The notes under the pieces are model-generated. The model was not told where the DNA came from. It was given only the letters and a program-made list of their open reading frames with translations, and ran no database searches. A program made the position numbers and the translations under genes. A stretch of DNA of 64,000 nucleotides from Bacteroidaceae bacterium (GTDB lineage Bacteria; Bacteroidota; Bacteroidia; Bacteroidales; Bacteroidaceae), in NCBI GenBank assembly GCA_017642425.1, contig JAGCPB010000064.1, forward strand, positions 1-64,000, written 5' to 3'. Below are positions 1 to 9,186 of the stretch, in pieces (the stretch's first letter is position 1; each line of letters begins with the position of its first letter).

Positions 1-30
1 AGGATGACAATCCATCGTGAGATCAAGTAA
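1..30 (+). CDS. rpmG: 50S ribosomal protein L33 (3' end only)
   Basis: Only the last nine codons are in the window, reading R-M-T-I-H-R-E-I-K-stop. This matches the usual C-terminus of bacterial L33, which ends in a basic T-I/V-H-K/R-E-I-K tail. The assignment is supported by the next gene, a DUF4295 protein that commonly follows rpmG in Bacteroidota. L33 is a small zinc-binding or zinc-free protein of the large ribosomal subunit; nothing about its zinc motif can be seen here. Confidence 0.75.
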   Translation, partial: RMTIHREIK

Positions 31-43
31 TACGTTTTAAACC

Positions 44-190
44 ATGGCAAAGAAAGTAGTTGCTACCCTGCGTCAGGGTAAGGTCTCAATGGCCAAGGTC
101 ATTAAGATGGTAAAGTCACCCAAGACCGGTGCTTATATGTTTACAGAGCAGATCGTTACTGACGAGCAGCTTAAGGACGCTATCAAGTAA
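44..190 (+). CDS. DUF4295 family small basic protein
   Basis: A 48-residue lysine-rich protein beginning MAKKVVATLRQGKVSM and ending in an acidic helix. It starts 13 bases after the rpmG stop, so the two are almost certainly co-transcribed. The sequence resembles the DUF4295 family, found in Bacteroidota next to ribosomal protein genes. Its molecular role is not established; ribosome association is only suggested by size, charge and neighbourhood. It is too short for most open-reading-frame cut-offs, but the start, spacing and downstream terminator are convincing. Confidence 0.85.
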   Translation: MAKKVVATLRQGKVSMAKVIKMVKSPKTGAYMFTEQIVTDEQLKDAIK

Positions 191-215
191 AACAACACTT
201 GAAACTGAAATATAG

Positions 216-247
216 AAGAGTGACCTTACGGGCCACTCTTCTTTTTT
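216..247 (+). terminator. Rho-independent terminator after DUF4295 gene
   Basis: A seven-base-pair stem (AAGAGTG/CACTCTT), extended by a CC/GG pair beyond one mismatch, is followed by a run of six T. It closes the rpmG-DUF4295 transcript and separates it from ftsY. Confidence 0.75.
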
Positions 248-255
248 GTGTATTG

Positions 256-286
256 TTGCATTTGTCACCTTAATTATATATTTTTG
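256..286 (+). promoter_or_regulatory. Bacteroidota-type promoter for ftsY
   Basis: TTG at 256-258, a 20-base spacer and TATTTTTG at 279-286 match the TTG/TAnnTTTG promoter of this phylum. The predicted transcript starts near 292, giving a leader of roughly 35 bases before ftsY. Confidence 0.6.
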
Positions 287-327
287 CAGTTTGACTATGG
301 TACTTTTTTGCCGTATTCACCGAATAT

Positions 328-1287
328 ATGGGTTTGTTTTCAATATTCTCTAAAGACAAGAAAGAGGTGCTGGACAAAGGTCTTGAAAAAACCAAGACCA
401 GCGTCTTCTCCAAGATAGCGCGCGCAGTAGCAGGTAAAACCACTGTCGATGACGAGGTGCTGGATAACCTGGAAGAGGTGCTGATAACATCGGATGTAGG
501 CGTAGAGACCACTCTCAAGATTATAAAGCGCATACAGGAACGCGTAGCCCGTGACAAATACATGGGCACTGCCGAATTGAACGGCATTCTGCGCGAGGAG
601 ATTTCGGCTCTGCTTGTTGAGAACAATCCCGACGATGAAATGGAGCCTTTCTGCATTCCCGCAGGTCGTAAACCTTATGTGGTGCTGGTGGTTGGTGTGA
701 ACGGTGTAGGCAAAACCACTACAATAGGCAAGCTTGCTTACCAGTTCAAGAAACGCGGGCTCAAGGTCATGCTGGGTGCTGCCGATACTTTCCGTGCCGC
801 TGCCATAGAGCAGTTGCAGGAGTGGGGACGTAGGGTGGATGTACCGGTGATTAGGCAGGAAATGGGATCTGATCCGGCATCGGTGGCTTATGACACGCTG
901 AGTTCGGCTGTAGCCAATAACGTTGATGTGGTTCTGATAGATACCGCTGGCAGGTTGCATAATAAGGTAGGCCTGATGAATGAGCTTACCAAGATACGTA
1001 ATGTGATGAACAAGGTCGTTGAGGGTGCCCCTGATGATGTGCTGCTTGTTTTGGACGGATCCACCGGTCAAAACGCGTTTGAGCAGGCCAAACAGTTCAC
1101 TTTGGCTACCAAGGTTACTCAGCTTGCTATAACCAAACTGGACGGTACAGCCAAAGGCGGTGTGGTGATAGGTATCTCTGACCAGTTCAAGGTGCCCGTA
1201 AAGTACGTCGGATTGGGTGAGGGTATGGACAATCTTCAGGTTTTCAACAAGACTGAGTTTGTTGATTCTCTCTTTAAGATGGATTGA
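328..1287 (+). CDS. ftsY: Signal recognition particle receptor FtsY
   Basis: FtsY is the SRP receptor GTPase that docks ribosome-SRP complexes at the inner membrane. The 319-residue protein has a helical N domain (about 25-105) and a G domain with Walker A GVNGVGKTTT (123-132), DTFRAAA (153-159), DTAGRL (205-210) and TKLDGTAKGG (269-278). It lacks the long acidic A domain of the E. coli protein and has only a short amphipathic N-terminus (MGLFSIFSKD), as in many short FtsY proteins. It sits behind its own promoter, three bases upstream of rimO, so the two form an operon. Confidence 0.96.
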   Translation: MGLFSIFSKDKKEVLDKGLEKTKTSVFSKIARAVAGKTTVDDEVLDNLEEVLITSDVGVETTLKIIKRIQERVARDKYMGTAELNGILREEISALLVENNPDDEMEPFCIPAGRKPYVVLVVGVNGVGKTTTIGKLAYQFKKRGLKVMLGAADTFRAAAIEQLQEWGRRVDVPVIRQEMGSDPASVAYDTLSSAVANNVDVVLIDTAGRLHNKVGLMNELTKIRNVMNKVVEGAPDDVLLVLDGSTGQNAFEQAKQFTLATKVTQLAITKLDGTAKGGVVIGISDQFKVPVKYVGLGEGMDNLQVFNKTEFVDSLFKMD

Positions 1288-1290
1288 TGT

Positions 1291-2583
1291 ATGAGGCGCG
1301 GCACCGTTGACATAATTACTTTAGGATGTTCCAAGAATCTTGTTGATTCTGAGAAACTTATGGCTCAGTTCAGAGCCAATGGCCTTAAAGTGAGACATGA
1401 TCCGGAACAGGTCAGTGCCGAGACTGTAATAATAAACACCTGCGGTTTTATAGGCGATGCTCAGGAGGAATCAATCAATATGATCCTGGAGTGCGGAGAG
1501 CTTAAGAAAGCAGGTAAGATAGGCCGGCTGTACGTGATGGGATGCCTGTCACAGAAATTCCATAAGGAGCTTAAGGCCGAGATTCCGGAGGTTGACGGCT
1601 GGTACGGCAAGTTTGACTGGAACGCCATCCTAAAGGAGACGGGGCAGAAATGGTTCGGTGAAATGGGTAATGAGCGTATAGTTACAACGCCTTCACATTA
1701 TGCCTACCTTAAGATTGCCGAGGGCTGCAACCGCGGGTGTGCGTATTGTGCAATTCCCCTTATGACAGGTAAATACCAGTCACGCAGCCAGGAGGATATC
1801 CTGGATGAGGCACGCCGGCTTGTGGCCAAGGGCGTAAAGGAGATTCAGCTGATAGCTCAGGACTTGACCTATTACGGCACAGACGTGTCTCATAAACCCG
1901 CTATTGCGGAACTTGTACAGCGGCTGTCAGATATTCCGGGCATAGAATGGCTGCGTCTTCATTACGGATATCCGAACAGTTTCCCCATGGACCTGCTGCC
2001 GGTTATGCGTGAGCGCGACAATGTATGCAAATACATGGATATAGCACTGCAGCATATAAGCGATCCTGTTTTGAAGCGCATGCACCGCAATATTACGGCC
2101 CGGGAGACCCGTGAACTGCTGGCACGCATGCGTGAGGAGGTTCCGGGCATACACCTGCGTACCACGCTGATGGTTGGATTCCCCGGTGAAACTGACGATG
2201 ATTACGCCCTTTTGCTTGATTTTGTAAAGGAGCAGCGGTTTGAACGCCTGGGTGCATTTGCCTATTGTGAGGTGGATGGGACATATTCCGCATTGCATTA
2301 CAATGATGACGTTAAGGATGAGGTCAAGCAGGAACGCCTGTCACGCCTTATGCGAATACAGCAGGATATATCGGCCAAAATAAGCGCAGCCAAGGTGGGC
2401 AAGACCTTCAAGGTGATGATTGACCGCATTGAGGGTGAATATTATGTAGGCAGGACTGAGTTTGATTCGCCAGAGGTTGATCCCGAGGTGCTTGTAAAAG
2501 CCGATGTGGAGCTGCCTGTGGGAGAATTTGCAGATATAAGGATTACAGAGGCAGATGCCTTTGACATATATGGGACCATTTGA
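1291..2583 (+). CDS. rimO: Ribosomal protein S12 methylthiotransferase RimO
   Basis: RimO is a radical-SAM enzyme that methylthiolates the conserved aspartate of ribosomal protein S12. The 430-residue protein shows the N-terminal cluster cysteines at 13, 51 and 85, the radical-SAM CxxxCxxC motif at 146-153 (CNRGCAYC) and a C-terminal TRAM-like domain (about 365-430). The opening LGCSKNLVDSE distinguishes RimO from MiaB. It begins three bases after the ftsY stop. The length is normal for the family and all catalytic cysteines are present. Confidence 0.95.
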   Translation: MRRGTVDIITLGCSKNLVDSEKLMAQFRANGLKVRHDPEQVSAETVIINTCGFIGDAQEESINMILECGELKKAGKIGRLYVMGCLSQKFHKELKAEIPEVDGWYGKFDWNAILKETGQKWFGEMGNERIVTTPSHYAYLKIAEGCNRGCAYCAIPLMTGKYQSRSQEDILDEARRLVAKGVKEIQLIAQDLTYYGTDVSHKPAIAELVQRLSDIPGIEWLRLHYGYPNSFPMDLLPVMRERDNVCKYMDIALQHISDPVLKRMHRNITARETRELLARMREEVPGIHLRTTLMVGFPGETDDDYALLLDFVKEQRFERLGAFAYCEVDGTYSALHYNDDVKDEVKQERLSRLMRIQQDISAKISAAKVGKTFKVMIDRIEGEYYVGRTEFDSPEVDPEVLVKADVELPVGEFADIRITEADAFDIYGTI

Positions 2584-2604
2584 CAAATAATTAAACTAAC
2601 CTAT

Positions 2605-2877
2605 ATGAACAACAAGCAGTTTTTGACAGAATTGTCCGGAAAGTGCCAGATGTCGGCCGACCAGGCTGCCGAAAAGGTCCAGACCCTGATGGAGGTGCTG
2701 GAAAAAATCTGGCAGGACGGCGATTCCGTGAGTCTTTCGGGATTCGGGGTACTTGAAGTTAAGAAAAAGAACGAGCGTGTATCAGTGAATCCGACAACAG
2801 GTGTACGTATGCTGGTTCCACCCAAGCTTGTGCTTACATACAAGCCCAGTACTATCCTTAAGGATAAACTCAAATAA
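2605..2877 (+). CDS. HU-family DNA-binding protein
   Basis: A 90-residue HU/IHF-type protein. It has the N-terminal helical dimerisation region, a G-F-G-V-L-E-V turn near 47 and the beta-arm region around VNPTTGVRM. HU proteins bind and bend DNA as dimers and compact the nucleoid. It follows rimO by 21 bases and precedes a second HU-domain gene by nine bases, so the two may be co-expressed and could heterodimerise; that is inference. The C-terminus (LVLTYKPSTILKDKLK) is the usual HU ending. Confidence 0.9.
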   Translation: MNNKQFLTELSGKCQMSADQAAEKVQTLMEVLEKIWQDGDSVSLSGFGVLEVKKKNERVSVNPTTGVRMLVPPKLVLTYKPSTILKDKLK

Positions 2878-2886
2878 GGTACGGTT

Positions 2887-3987
2887 ATGGATAAGAAGAT
2901 AAATCTCTCGCAGCTTGCTGATCTGATGTCGCAGGCCGGCGGAATGTCAAAAGCAGCCTCAGAGCAGTTTGTAAAGAACTTCTTTGATATAATTTCACAG
3001 AAAGTATTGACCGATGGTCTTGTCAAGGTAAAAGGGCTGGGTACATTCAAACTGATCCAGATGGAGGACCGGGAAAGTGTTAACGTGAACACCGGTGAGC
3101 GCTTTACGATAGAAGGACACCAGAAAATATCATTCACTCCCGATGTAGAGCTGAAAGAGCGCGTAAACAAACCGTTTGCCGCCTTTGAGACCGTTGAGAT
3201 AAGTGCTGAGCAGGCAGACAAACTGGCTCAAATGGAAAAAGAGCCTGTTGCGGCAGAGAGCATTGTTCAGGATGAAAGCCAAACTGTTACAGCAGAACCG
3301 GAAAAAGAATCCGCAAATGATGCCAAACCGGTTGTAAAGGAGGTGACACAGCGCCGAGGTGTACGTTTCCTGCTTAAGTTTATAGTTTGGATTCTTTCCA
3401 TTTTGCTTGTTCTGGTAATAGCTCTATATCTGTTCTGGCCGCTGATAGGAAATCGTGTGCTTGAACGTGTGGAACGGAACATACAAATCAGGGACAAACA
3501 GGAACTTGTGGTTCCTCAAGGTTCTCCGGTCAATGTACAACCGGCTGATGAGCAGCCCGTTAAAGAGCAACCCGTTAAGGAGATTGAATCTGCAGAGGTT
3601 GAACAGGAAACCGCGGAACCCGAGATACCGGAACCCGTGGTTACAGAACCTGCTGTTACGGAACCCGTTGTAACACAACCGGTTATAAAACCGCAAACAG
3701 AAACCGGAGAGACCAAACCTGCAGTAACTCTTGATGTCAGACTGAACAGTAAAGACGCCGCTAAGGATCTTACGGAGTTTACTGAGGCTGATACTGTAAA
3801 CTTTGCAATGACAGGTGAACTTACTGTCCATACTCTTAAGAAAGGTGAGACGATAACCCGTCTTGCTCTCAGGTACTATGGCACCAAGAAGCTGTGGCCC
3901 TACATTGTCAAATACAACAATATAAAGGATGCCGGCAAACTTCAGGAGGGAGCTAGGATCAGGATTCCTGTACTTAAGGCAAAGTGA
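2887..3987 (+). CDS. HU-domain protein with transmembrane segment and C-terminal LysM
   Basis: A 366-residue composite protein. Residues 1-95 are an HU-type DNA-binding domain (GLGTFKLIQMEDRESVNVNTG). A basic patch precedes one strongly hydrophobic segment at 160-184. Residues 208-275 are a low-complexity V/T-E-P-V linker, and 313-363 look like a LysM domain (HTLKKGETITRLALRYYGTK...IRIPVL). By the positive-inside rule the HU domain would be cytoplasmic and the LysM periplasmic, so one chain could tie DNA to peptidoglycan. The architecture is seen directly; the bridging role is inference. It is nine bases downstream of the short HU gene. Confidence 0.88.
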   Translation: MDKKINLSQLADLMSQAGGMSKAASEQFVKNFFDIISQKVLTDGLVKVKGLGTFKLIQMEDRESVNVNTGERFTIEGHQKISFTPDVELKERVNKPFAAFETVEISAEQADKLAQMEKEPVAAESIVQDESQTVTAEPEKESANDAKPVVKEVTQRRGVRFLLKFIVWILSILLVLVIALYLFWPLIGNRVLERVERNIQIRDKQELVVPQGSPVNVQPADEQPVKEQPVKEIESAEVEQETAEPEIPEPVVTEPAVTEPVVTQPVIKPQTETGETKPAVTLDVRLNSKDAAKDLTEFTEADTVNFAMTGELTVHTLKKGETITRLALRYYGTKKLWPYIVKYNNIKDAGKLQEGARIRIPVLKAK

Positions 3988-4080
3988 CGGATTGGTATAA
4001 AAAGTGCAAAAACATTAAAAAACTAACTGAAAGCAATATTATTTAAACCTTTTTAGTCCACAACGGCGTACAAATAGTCA

Positions 4081-4113
4081 TAAATTTGGCCCGTGTCCGT
4101 AACGGAAACGGAC
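4081..4113 (+). promoter_or_regulatory. Promoter -7 element and small inverted repeat before the Bat operon
   Basis: TAAATTTG at 4081-4088 matches the TAnnTTTG element; I see no good TTG at the expected distance. An inverted repeat GTCCGT-N7-ACGGAC lies at 4095-4113, near the predicted transcript start and about 30 bases before the moxR ATG. It could be a 5' stem or an operator. Confidence 0.45.
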
Positions 4114-4144
4114 GTAATTGGACTAACTGAAATTATAGAATCTT

Positions 4145-5140
4145 ATGAGTGAAAATGTTGACATTAGGGAACTGAATGAGCGCATTGAGAAACAGAGCGC
4201 TTTCGTGACCAACCTGATGGCCGGAATGGATCAGGTGATAGTGGGACAGAAACATCTTGTGGAATCATTGCTGATAGGACTTCTTTCTGACGGCCATATC
4301 CTGCTGGAAGGTGTCCCCGGCTTGGCCAAGACACTGGCCATCAAGACCTTGGCATCTCTGATAGATGCAAGTTTCAACCGAATACAGTTTACGCCTGACC
4401 TTCTGCCTGCCGATGTAGTCGGCACCATGATTTACAGCCAGAAGGATGAGACATTCCTGCCCAAGAAAGGTCCGGTTTTTGCAAACTTCATATTGGCCGA
4501 TGAGATTAACCGTGCTCCTGCCAAGGTACAGAGTGCATTGCTTGAGGCCATGCAGGAGCGTCAGGTTACACTTGGCGGTGATACATTCAAGTTGCCCAAG
4601 CCATTCCTTGTAATGGCTACACAGAACCCGATAGAGCAGGAGGGTACATACCCGCTGCCGGAGGCACAGGTGGACCGTTTCATGCTCAAGGCCGTGATAG
4701 ACTATCCCAAGATTGATGAGGAGAAGAAGATCATCCATCAGCAGATACACCATGAGATAGGTACCGTAAAGCCTGTCATGACTACCGAAGATATCATCGA
4801 AGCCCGTAAGGTTGTTGATATGGTATATCTGGATGAAAAGATTGAGCAGTATATTGCCGATATCGTGTTTGCCACACGTTATCCCGATAAATACGGTCTA
4901 AAGGATATCAAGGAACTCATTTCGTTCGGCGGTTCACCCCGTGCATCGATAAATCTGGCTCTTGCAGCCCGTTCATATGCATTCATCAAGCGTCGTGGTT
5001 ACGTGGTTCCTGAGGATGTGCGTGCCATTGCACATGACGTATTGCGTCACCGTATCGGACTCACCTATGAGGCCGAGGCAACCAACGTAACCCAGGATGA
5101 ACTTGTCAGCCGTATCTTGAACAAGGTTGAAGTTCCTTAA
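4145..5140 (+). CDS. MoxR-family AAA+ ATPase of the Bat operon
   Basis: A 331-residue MoxR ATPase with Walker A GVPGLAKT (56-63), Walker B FILADEINR (115-123), sensor-1 region MATQNP (157-162) and C-terminal lid. MoxR proteins act as chaperone-like ATPases that work with von Willebrand factor A (VWA) proteins, often by helping metal insertion or complex assembly. It is first in an eight-gene run with short gaps or overlaps, followed by DUF58, BatA and BatB VWA proteins, the classic MoxR-VWA arrangement. The ATG at 4145 follows the -7 promoter element by 56 bases. Confidence 0.94.
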   Translation: MSENVDIRELNERIEKQSAFVTNLMAGMDQVIVGQKHLVESLLIGLLSDGHILLEGVPGLAKTLAIKTLASLIDASFNRIQFTPDLLPADVVGTMIYSQKDETFLPKKGPVFANFILADEINRAPAKVQSALLEAMQERQVTLGGDTFKLPKPFLVMATQNPIEQEGTYPLPEAQVDRFMLKAVIDYPKIDEEKKIIHQQIHHEIGTVKPVMTTEDIIEARKVVDMVYLDEKIEQYIADIVFATRYPDKYGLKDIKELISFGGSPRASINLALAARSYAFIKRRGYVVPEDVRAIAHDVLRHRIGLTYEAEATNVTQDELVSRILNKVEVP

Positions 5141-5166
5141 TCCATTCGCCTTACAATCAGTTTGTT

Positions 5167-6036
5167 ATGGAAACAAGTGAACTGATATCAAAGGTCCGGA
5201 AAATTGAGATCAAGACCAGGGGTCTGTCCAGTAACATTTTTGCCGGTCAGTATCATACTGCATTCAAGGGACGCGGTATGGCATTCAGCGAGGTGCGTGA
5301 ATACCAATATGGAGACGAACCCCGCGATATAGACTGGAATGTTACCGCCCGCATGAACAAGCCATATTCAAAGGTATTTGAAGAGGAACGCGAGCTTACA
5401 GTGATGCTTCTGGTCGATGTGTCAGACAGTCTCAATTTTGGCACACAGGTAATGATGAAACGTGAGATGGTAACTGAAATTGCAGCCACGCTGGCTTTTG
5501 CCGCCATTGAGAATAATGACAAGGTTGGTCTGGTTTTCTTCAGTGACCGGGTTGAGAAATTCATTCCGCCCAAGAAAGGCCGCAAACACATTCTTTACCT
5601 GATACGTGAACTGCTGGATTATCAGCCGGAGAGTAATGCTACGGATATTACTGTTCCTTTGGAGTTTCTGACCGGAGCTGTCAAGAAACGTTGTACGGCA
5701 TTTCTGTTAAGTGACTTTATAGACTCGCATGATTACAGCAATGCATTGAGCATTGCCAACCGAAAGCACGATATCGTGGCAATACGCGTTTATGACCGTC
5801 GCATGGAAGAACTCCCTGATGTGGGTCTGATGAAAATTCTTGATGCAGAGAGCGGGAAAGAGATGTATGTGGATACATCATCCATGAAGGTGCGTACAGC
5901 TCACCGTAAATGGTTTGATGACAATACTGCCCGTATCCGTGACTATCTGACTCGAAGCAGTGTGGATTCGGTCTCTGTCAGGACGGACCAGGACTATGTC
6001 AAAGCTCTTATGGGACTTTTTGCAAAACGCAATTGA
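5167..6036 (+). CDS. DUF58 / VWA-like protein of the Bat operon
   Basis: A 289-residue soluble protein with the DUF58 signature YQYGDEPRDIDWNVTAR (47-62) followed by a VWA-like metal-ion site DVSDS (84-88). DUF58 proteins accompany MoxR ATPases and are thought to be client or partner VWA proteins. No signal peptide or membrane segment is visible, so it is likely cytoplasmic. It starts 26 bases after moxR, and its stop overlaps the next start (TGATG), indicating translational coupling. Confidence 0.92.
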   Translation: METSELISKVRKIEIKTRGLSSNIFAGQYHTAFKGRGMAFSEVREYQYGDEPRDIDWNVTARMNKPYSKVFEEERELTVMLLVDVSDSLNFGTQVMMKREMVTEIAATLAFAAIENNDKVGLVFFSDRVEKFIPPKKGRKHILYLIRELLDYQPESNATDITVPLEFLTGAVKKRCTAFLLSDFIDSHDYSNALSIANRKHDIVAIRVYDRRMEELPDVGLMKILDAESGKEMYVDTSSMKVRTAHRKWFDDNTARIRDYLTRSSVDSVSVRTDQDYVKALMGLFAKRN

Positions 6037-7112
6037 TGATGAAAAGATTCTTGATATATATATCGGTTATACTGATGCCTGTCCTGGCTTGGGGTCAGAA
6101 CGTTGTGGTGCAGGCGGAGGTGGATTCCATGATTATGTGGATAGGACAACAGACCGGGTTGCATCTGTCTGTAACCTGTGATGCAGGACAGGAGGTGGTT
6201 TTCCCTGTCTACCGGGATACTATCGTTAAGGACCTGGAGATTCTCCCGCCCGTAAAGACCGATACACAATCCGTAAATAACGGCCAGCGTATGACAATAA
6301 CCCGTAACTATACGGTTACCTGCTTTGATTCAGCGCTGATATATATACCGTATCTGCCGGTTTATGTCGATGGAGTTGAGTACCAGTCCAACCGCCTTGC
6401 ATTGGCGTTCATGACATTTGAAATCCCCGAAGGTCAGGAGAATCAGATATTCGGTCCAAAGGCCAATATGAAGACTCCTGTCAGGTTCTATGAGGCCAAA
6501 GGACTTGTCTTTTACTGGCTGCTGGCGGCATTGGCCTGCGTAATGGCGTTTTACCTGTTTGTCCGTTACCGTGATGACAAACCAATTATCAGAAGGATAA
6601 AGATAGAACCCAAAGTGCCATCGCACGTCAAGGCAATATCCGAGATAGAGGAATTGCGCAATTCCGGAGGGCCGCACAGCGAGGATGCCAAGTCATATTA
6701 TACACGGCTTACCGACATACTGCGTGAATATATAAATGACAGGTTTGGGTTCAACGCTACAGAGATGACTTCATATGAGATCCTGGAACGTCTGGAAGAG
6801 AGCCGTGACAAAGATTCACTCAATGAACTGAGAGAACTGCTCTCCACATCCGATATGGTAAAGTTCGCCAAGTTCAAACCCATGCTCAATGAAAATGACC
6901 GTAATCTTGTCAGTGCCATGGAGTTTGTGAACGAGACCAAGATGGAGGTGCCGGAATCAGAGTTGCAGCCCCGTGAAGAGGAGACAATAGTGGAGATGAA
7001 ACGCAGCAAAGGAGCCCGTCTTGCATTACTTCTGGCTGGTGCTGCCATAGCAGCGGCCGGTGCGGTGTTCTTTGTGCTTGCGGTATTGAAACTGTATTAT
7101 TTGTTCTTTTAA
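6036..7112 (+). CDS. Bat-operon membrane protein of unknown function (DUF4381-like)
   Basis: About 358 residues: an N-terminal signal sequence (MMKRFLIYISVILMPVLAWGQ), a periplasmic region of about 135 residues, a transmembrane segment near 157-178, a cytoplasmic region of about 150 residues with many acidic and basic pairs, and a C-terminal hydrophobic segment. It occupies the position of the DUF4381-like gene usually placed before batA. I choose ATG 6036 because it overlaps the previous stop as TGATG; a TTG codon three bases earlier is unlikely to be the start. The function is unknown beyond operon membership. Confidence 0.82.
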   Translation: MMKRFLIYISVILMPVLAWGQNVVVQAEVDSMIMWIGQQTGLHLSVTCDAGQEVVFPVYRDTIVKDLEILPPVKTDTQSVNNGQRMTITRNYTVTCFDSALIYIPYLPVYVDGVEYQSNRLALAFMTFEIPEGQENQIFGPKANMKTPVRFYEAKGLVFYWLLAALACVMAFYLFVRYRDDKPIIRRIKIEPKVPSHVKAISEIEELRNSGGPHSEDAKSYYTRLTDILREYINDRFGFNATEMTSYEILERLEESRDKDSLNELRELLSTSDMVKFAKFKPMLNENDRNLVSAMEFVNETKMEVPESELQPREEETIVEMKRSKGARLALLLAGAAIAAAGAVFFVLAVLKLYYLFF

Positions 7113-7123
7113 ATAATAAAACC

Positions 7124-8122
7124 ATGACATTTGCTGACAGCGCATATCTATTGTTGATGCTTCTGGTCATACCATGTGTTATATGGTATGTGCTCAAAGG
7201 CCGCAAGAGACGTGCCGCGCTTTCCGTTCCTACAACTGCCATGTACAGCGGAATGGGAAAGAGCTGGAAATATTATTTGATACATATACCTTTTATACTT
7301 GACATGGTGGCACTGGTGCTGCTGTCTGTAATACTGGCCCGTCCACAGTCAACAGACCGCTGGCAGGATACAGAGATAGAGGGAATAGACATTATGCTGT
7401 GTGTTGATGTCTCTACCAGTATGCTTGCCGAAGACCTCAAGCCTAACCGTATAGAGGCGGCAAAGCAGGTGGCATCGGAATTCATTAACGGCCGTCCCAA
7501 TGACAATATCGGTCTTACAATCTTTGCCGGTGAGGCTTTCACCCAGTGTCCCATGACCGTAGACCATACGGTGCTGCTCAACATGTTCCAGAATGTAAGC
7601 AGCGATATTGCCGCCAAGGGTATAATAGAGGATGGTACTGCCATAGGAATGGGATTGGCCAACGCCATAAGCAGGCTCAAGGACAGCCAAGCCAAGTCAA
7701 AGGTCATAATACTGCTCACGGACGGTTCAAATAATCGTGGTGAGGTATCACCTTTGACAGCTGCCGAGATGGCCAAGAGTTTTGGAATAAGGGTATATAC
7801 CATAGGCGTTGGAACGAACGGAACCGCGCCATATCCCGTACAGGGCGCGTTCGGCAAGCAGTATATCAATGTCGCTGTTGAGATTGATGAAAACGTGCTC
7901 CGTCAGATTGCACAGACTGCCAATGGACAGTATTACCGTGCCACCAGCAACAGCAAGCTGAAGGAGGTTTACGAGGAGATTGACAAACTGGAGCGGACCA
8001 AGCTGCAGGTTAAGGAGTTCAGTAAAAACCAGGAGGAGTATCAGCCGATTGCATTGGCCCTGTTGCTGAGCCTGTTGGTTTCTATCCTGCTCAAGCAGAC
8101 AGTTCTTAAAACCATACCATAG
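7124..8122 (+). CDS. batA: BatA, membrane-anchored VWA-domain protein
   Basis: A 332-residue protein with two N-terminal membrane segments (about 6-24 and 53-72), a VWA domain with an intact MIDAS motif DVSTS (95-99), and a C-terminal hydrophobic segment ending near 328. BatA was named from the Bacteroides aerotolerance locus; its biochemistry is not resolved, although Bat proteins are thought to form an envelope complex supporting oxygen or stress tolerance. It is 11 bases downstream of the preceding Bat gene and is followed by the paralogous batB. Confidence 0.92.
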   Translation: MTFADSAYLLLMLLVIPCVIWYVLKGRKRRAALSVPTTAMYSGMGKSWKYYLIHIPFILDMVALVLLSVILARPQSTDRWQDTEIEGIDIMLCVDVSTSMLAEDLKPNRIEAAKQVASEFINGRPNDNIGLTIFAGEAFTQCPMTVDHTVLLNMFQNVSSDIAAKGIIEDGTAIGMGLANAISRLKDSQAKSKVIILLTDGSNNRGEVSPLTAAEMAKSFGIRVYTIGVGTNGTAPYPVQGAFGKQYINVAVEIDENVLRQIAQTANGQYYRATSNSKLKEVYEEIDKLERTKLQVKEFSKNQEEYQPIALALLLSLLVSILLKQTVLKTIP

Positions 8123-8154
8123 CCAAGGCCAACGCCAAAGTAAAACAAAACACT

Positions 8155-9186
8155 ATGTTCAAATTTGCAAATCCCGAATATCTCTATCTGCTGGCACTTG
8201 TTCCGGTGCTGGTGATATTGCATGTAGTCTCCGGAATACGACGTCGCAGGAAACTGTCCGAGTATGGAGATGTGGAACTGCTCTCCAGACTGATGCCCGA
8301 TGTTTCCGTGAGTCGTCCCAATGCCAAGTTCTGGCTGCTGTTTGCGTCATATACCCTCTGCTGTTTCCTGCTGGCCAGGCCGCAGTTCGGCTCCAAGCAG
8401 GAGACTGTGACACGTAAAGGTATAGAGACGGTGATAGCACTGGATATATCAAATTCAATGCTTGCCGATGATGTGGCTCCCAGTCGTCTGGAAAAGTCCA
8501 AGCGTATTGTTTCCAATCTGGTGGACCAGTTCCACGATGACAAGATAGGTCTGATTGTATTTGCCGGTGACGCATTCGTCCAGTTACCGATAACGAGTGA
8601 CTTCATATCGGCCAAGGTATTCCTTAACGCTATAAGTCCGTCTCTTATTACACGTCAGGGTACGGACATAAAAACAGCCATCGAACTGGCTACACGCAGT
8701 TTCACTCCCAATGAGGGAGTAGGGAAAGCCATTATTGTCATTACAGACGGTGAGAATCATGAGGGTGGAGCCGTAGAGGCTGCTCAGGCTGCATCCGAGA
8801 AAGGCTATATGGTTTATGTCATGGGAGTCGGACTGCCGTCCGGTTCACCTATTCCAGGCGACCGTAACGGTGAGTTCCGTAAGGACCGTGAAGGAAATGT
8901 GGTCATTACGCGTTTGAATGAGGAGATGTGCCGCAACATTGCTGCTGCCGGCAAGGGCGCATATTTTTATGTGGATAATTCCAATGCGGCCGAAAAGGCA
9001 TTGCAGAAGGAGATTGACAAACTGGCCAAGGCCGATGTCGAGACCACCGTCTATACCGAGTATGATGAACAGTTCCAGATAATAGCATGGATCATTCTGG
9101 TAATCCTGTTGATTGAGATATTCATATGTGAAAGCCGCAACCCGCGACTAAAGAATTTCAGTCTGTTCAAAACCAATCAGGAGTAA
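8155..9186 (+). CDS. batB: BatB, membrane-anchored VWA-domain protein
   Basis: A 343-residue paralogue of BatA with the same layout: two N-terminal hydrophobic segments (about 9-26 and 59-75), a VWA domain with MIDAS DISNS (97-101), and a C-terminal membrane segment near 310-328. It is probably oriented with the VWA domain in the periplasm or cytosol together with BatA; topology cannot be settled from sequence. Its TAA overlaps the ATG of the next gene by one base (TAATG), so translation of batC is coupled. Confidence 0.92.
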   Translation: MFKFANPEYLYLLALVPVLVILHVVSGIRRRRKLSEYGDVELLSRLMPDVSVSRPNAKFWLLFASYTLCCFLLARPQFGSKQETVTRKGIETVIALDISNSMLADDVAPSRLEKSKRIVSNLVDQFHDDKIGLIVFAGDAFVQLPITSDFISAKVFLNAISPSLITRQGTDIKTAIELATRSFTPNEGVGKAIIVITDGENHEGGAVEAAQAASEKGYMVYVMGVGLPSGSPIPGDRNGEFRKDREGNVVITRLNEEMCRNIAAAGKGAYFYVDNSNAAEKALQKEIDKLAKADVETTVYTEYDEQFQIIAWIILVILLIEIFICESRNPRLKNFSLFKTNQE

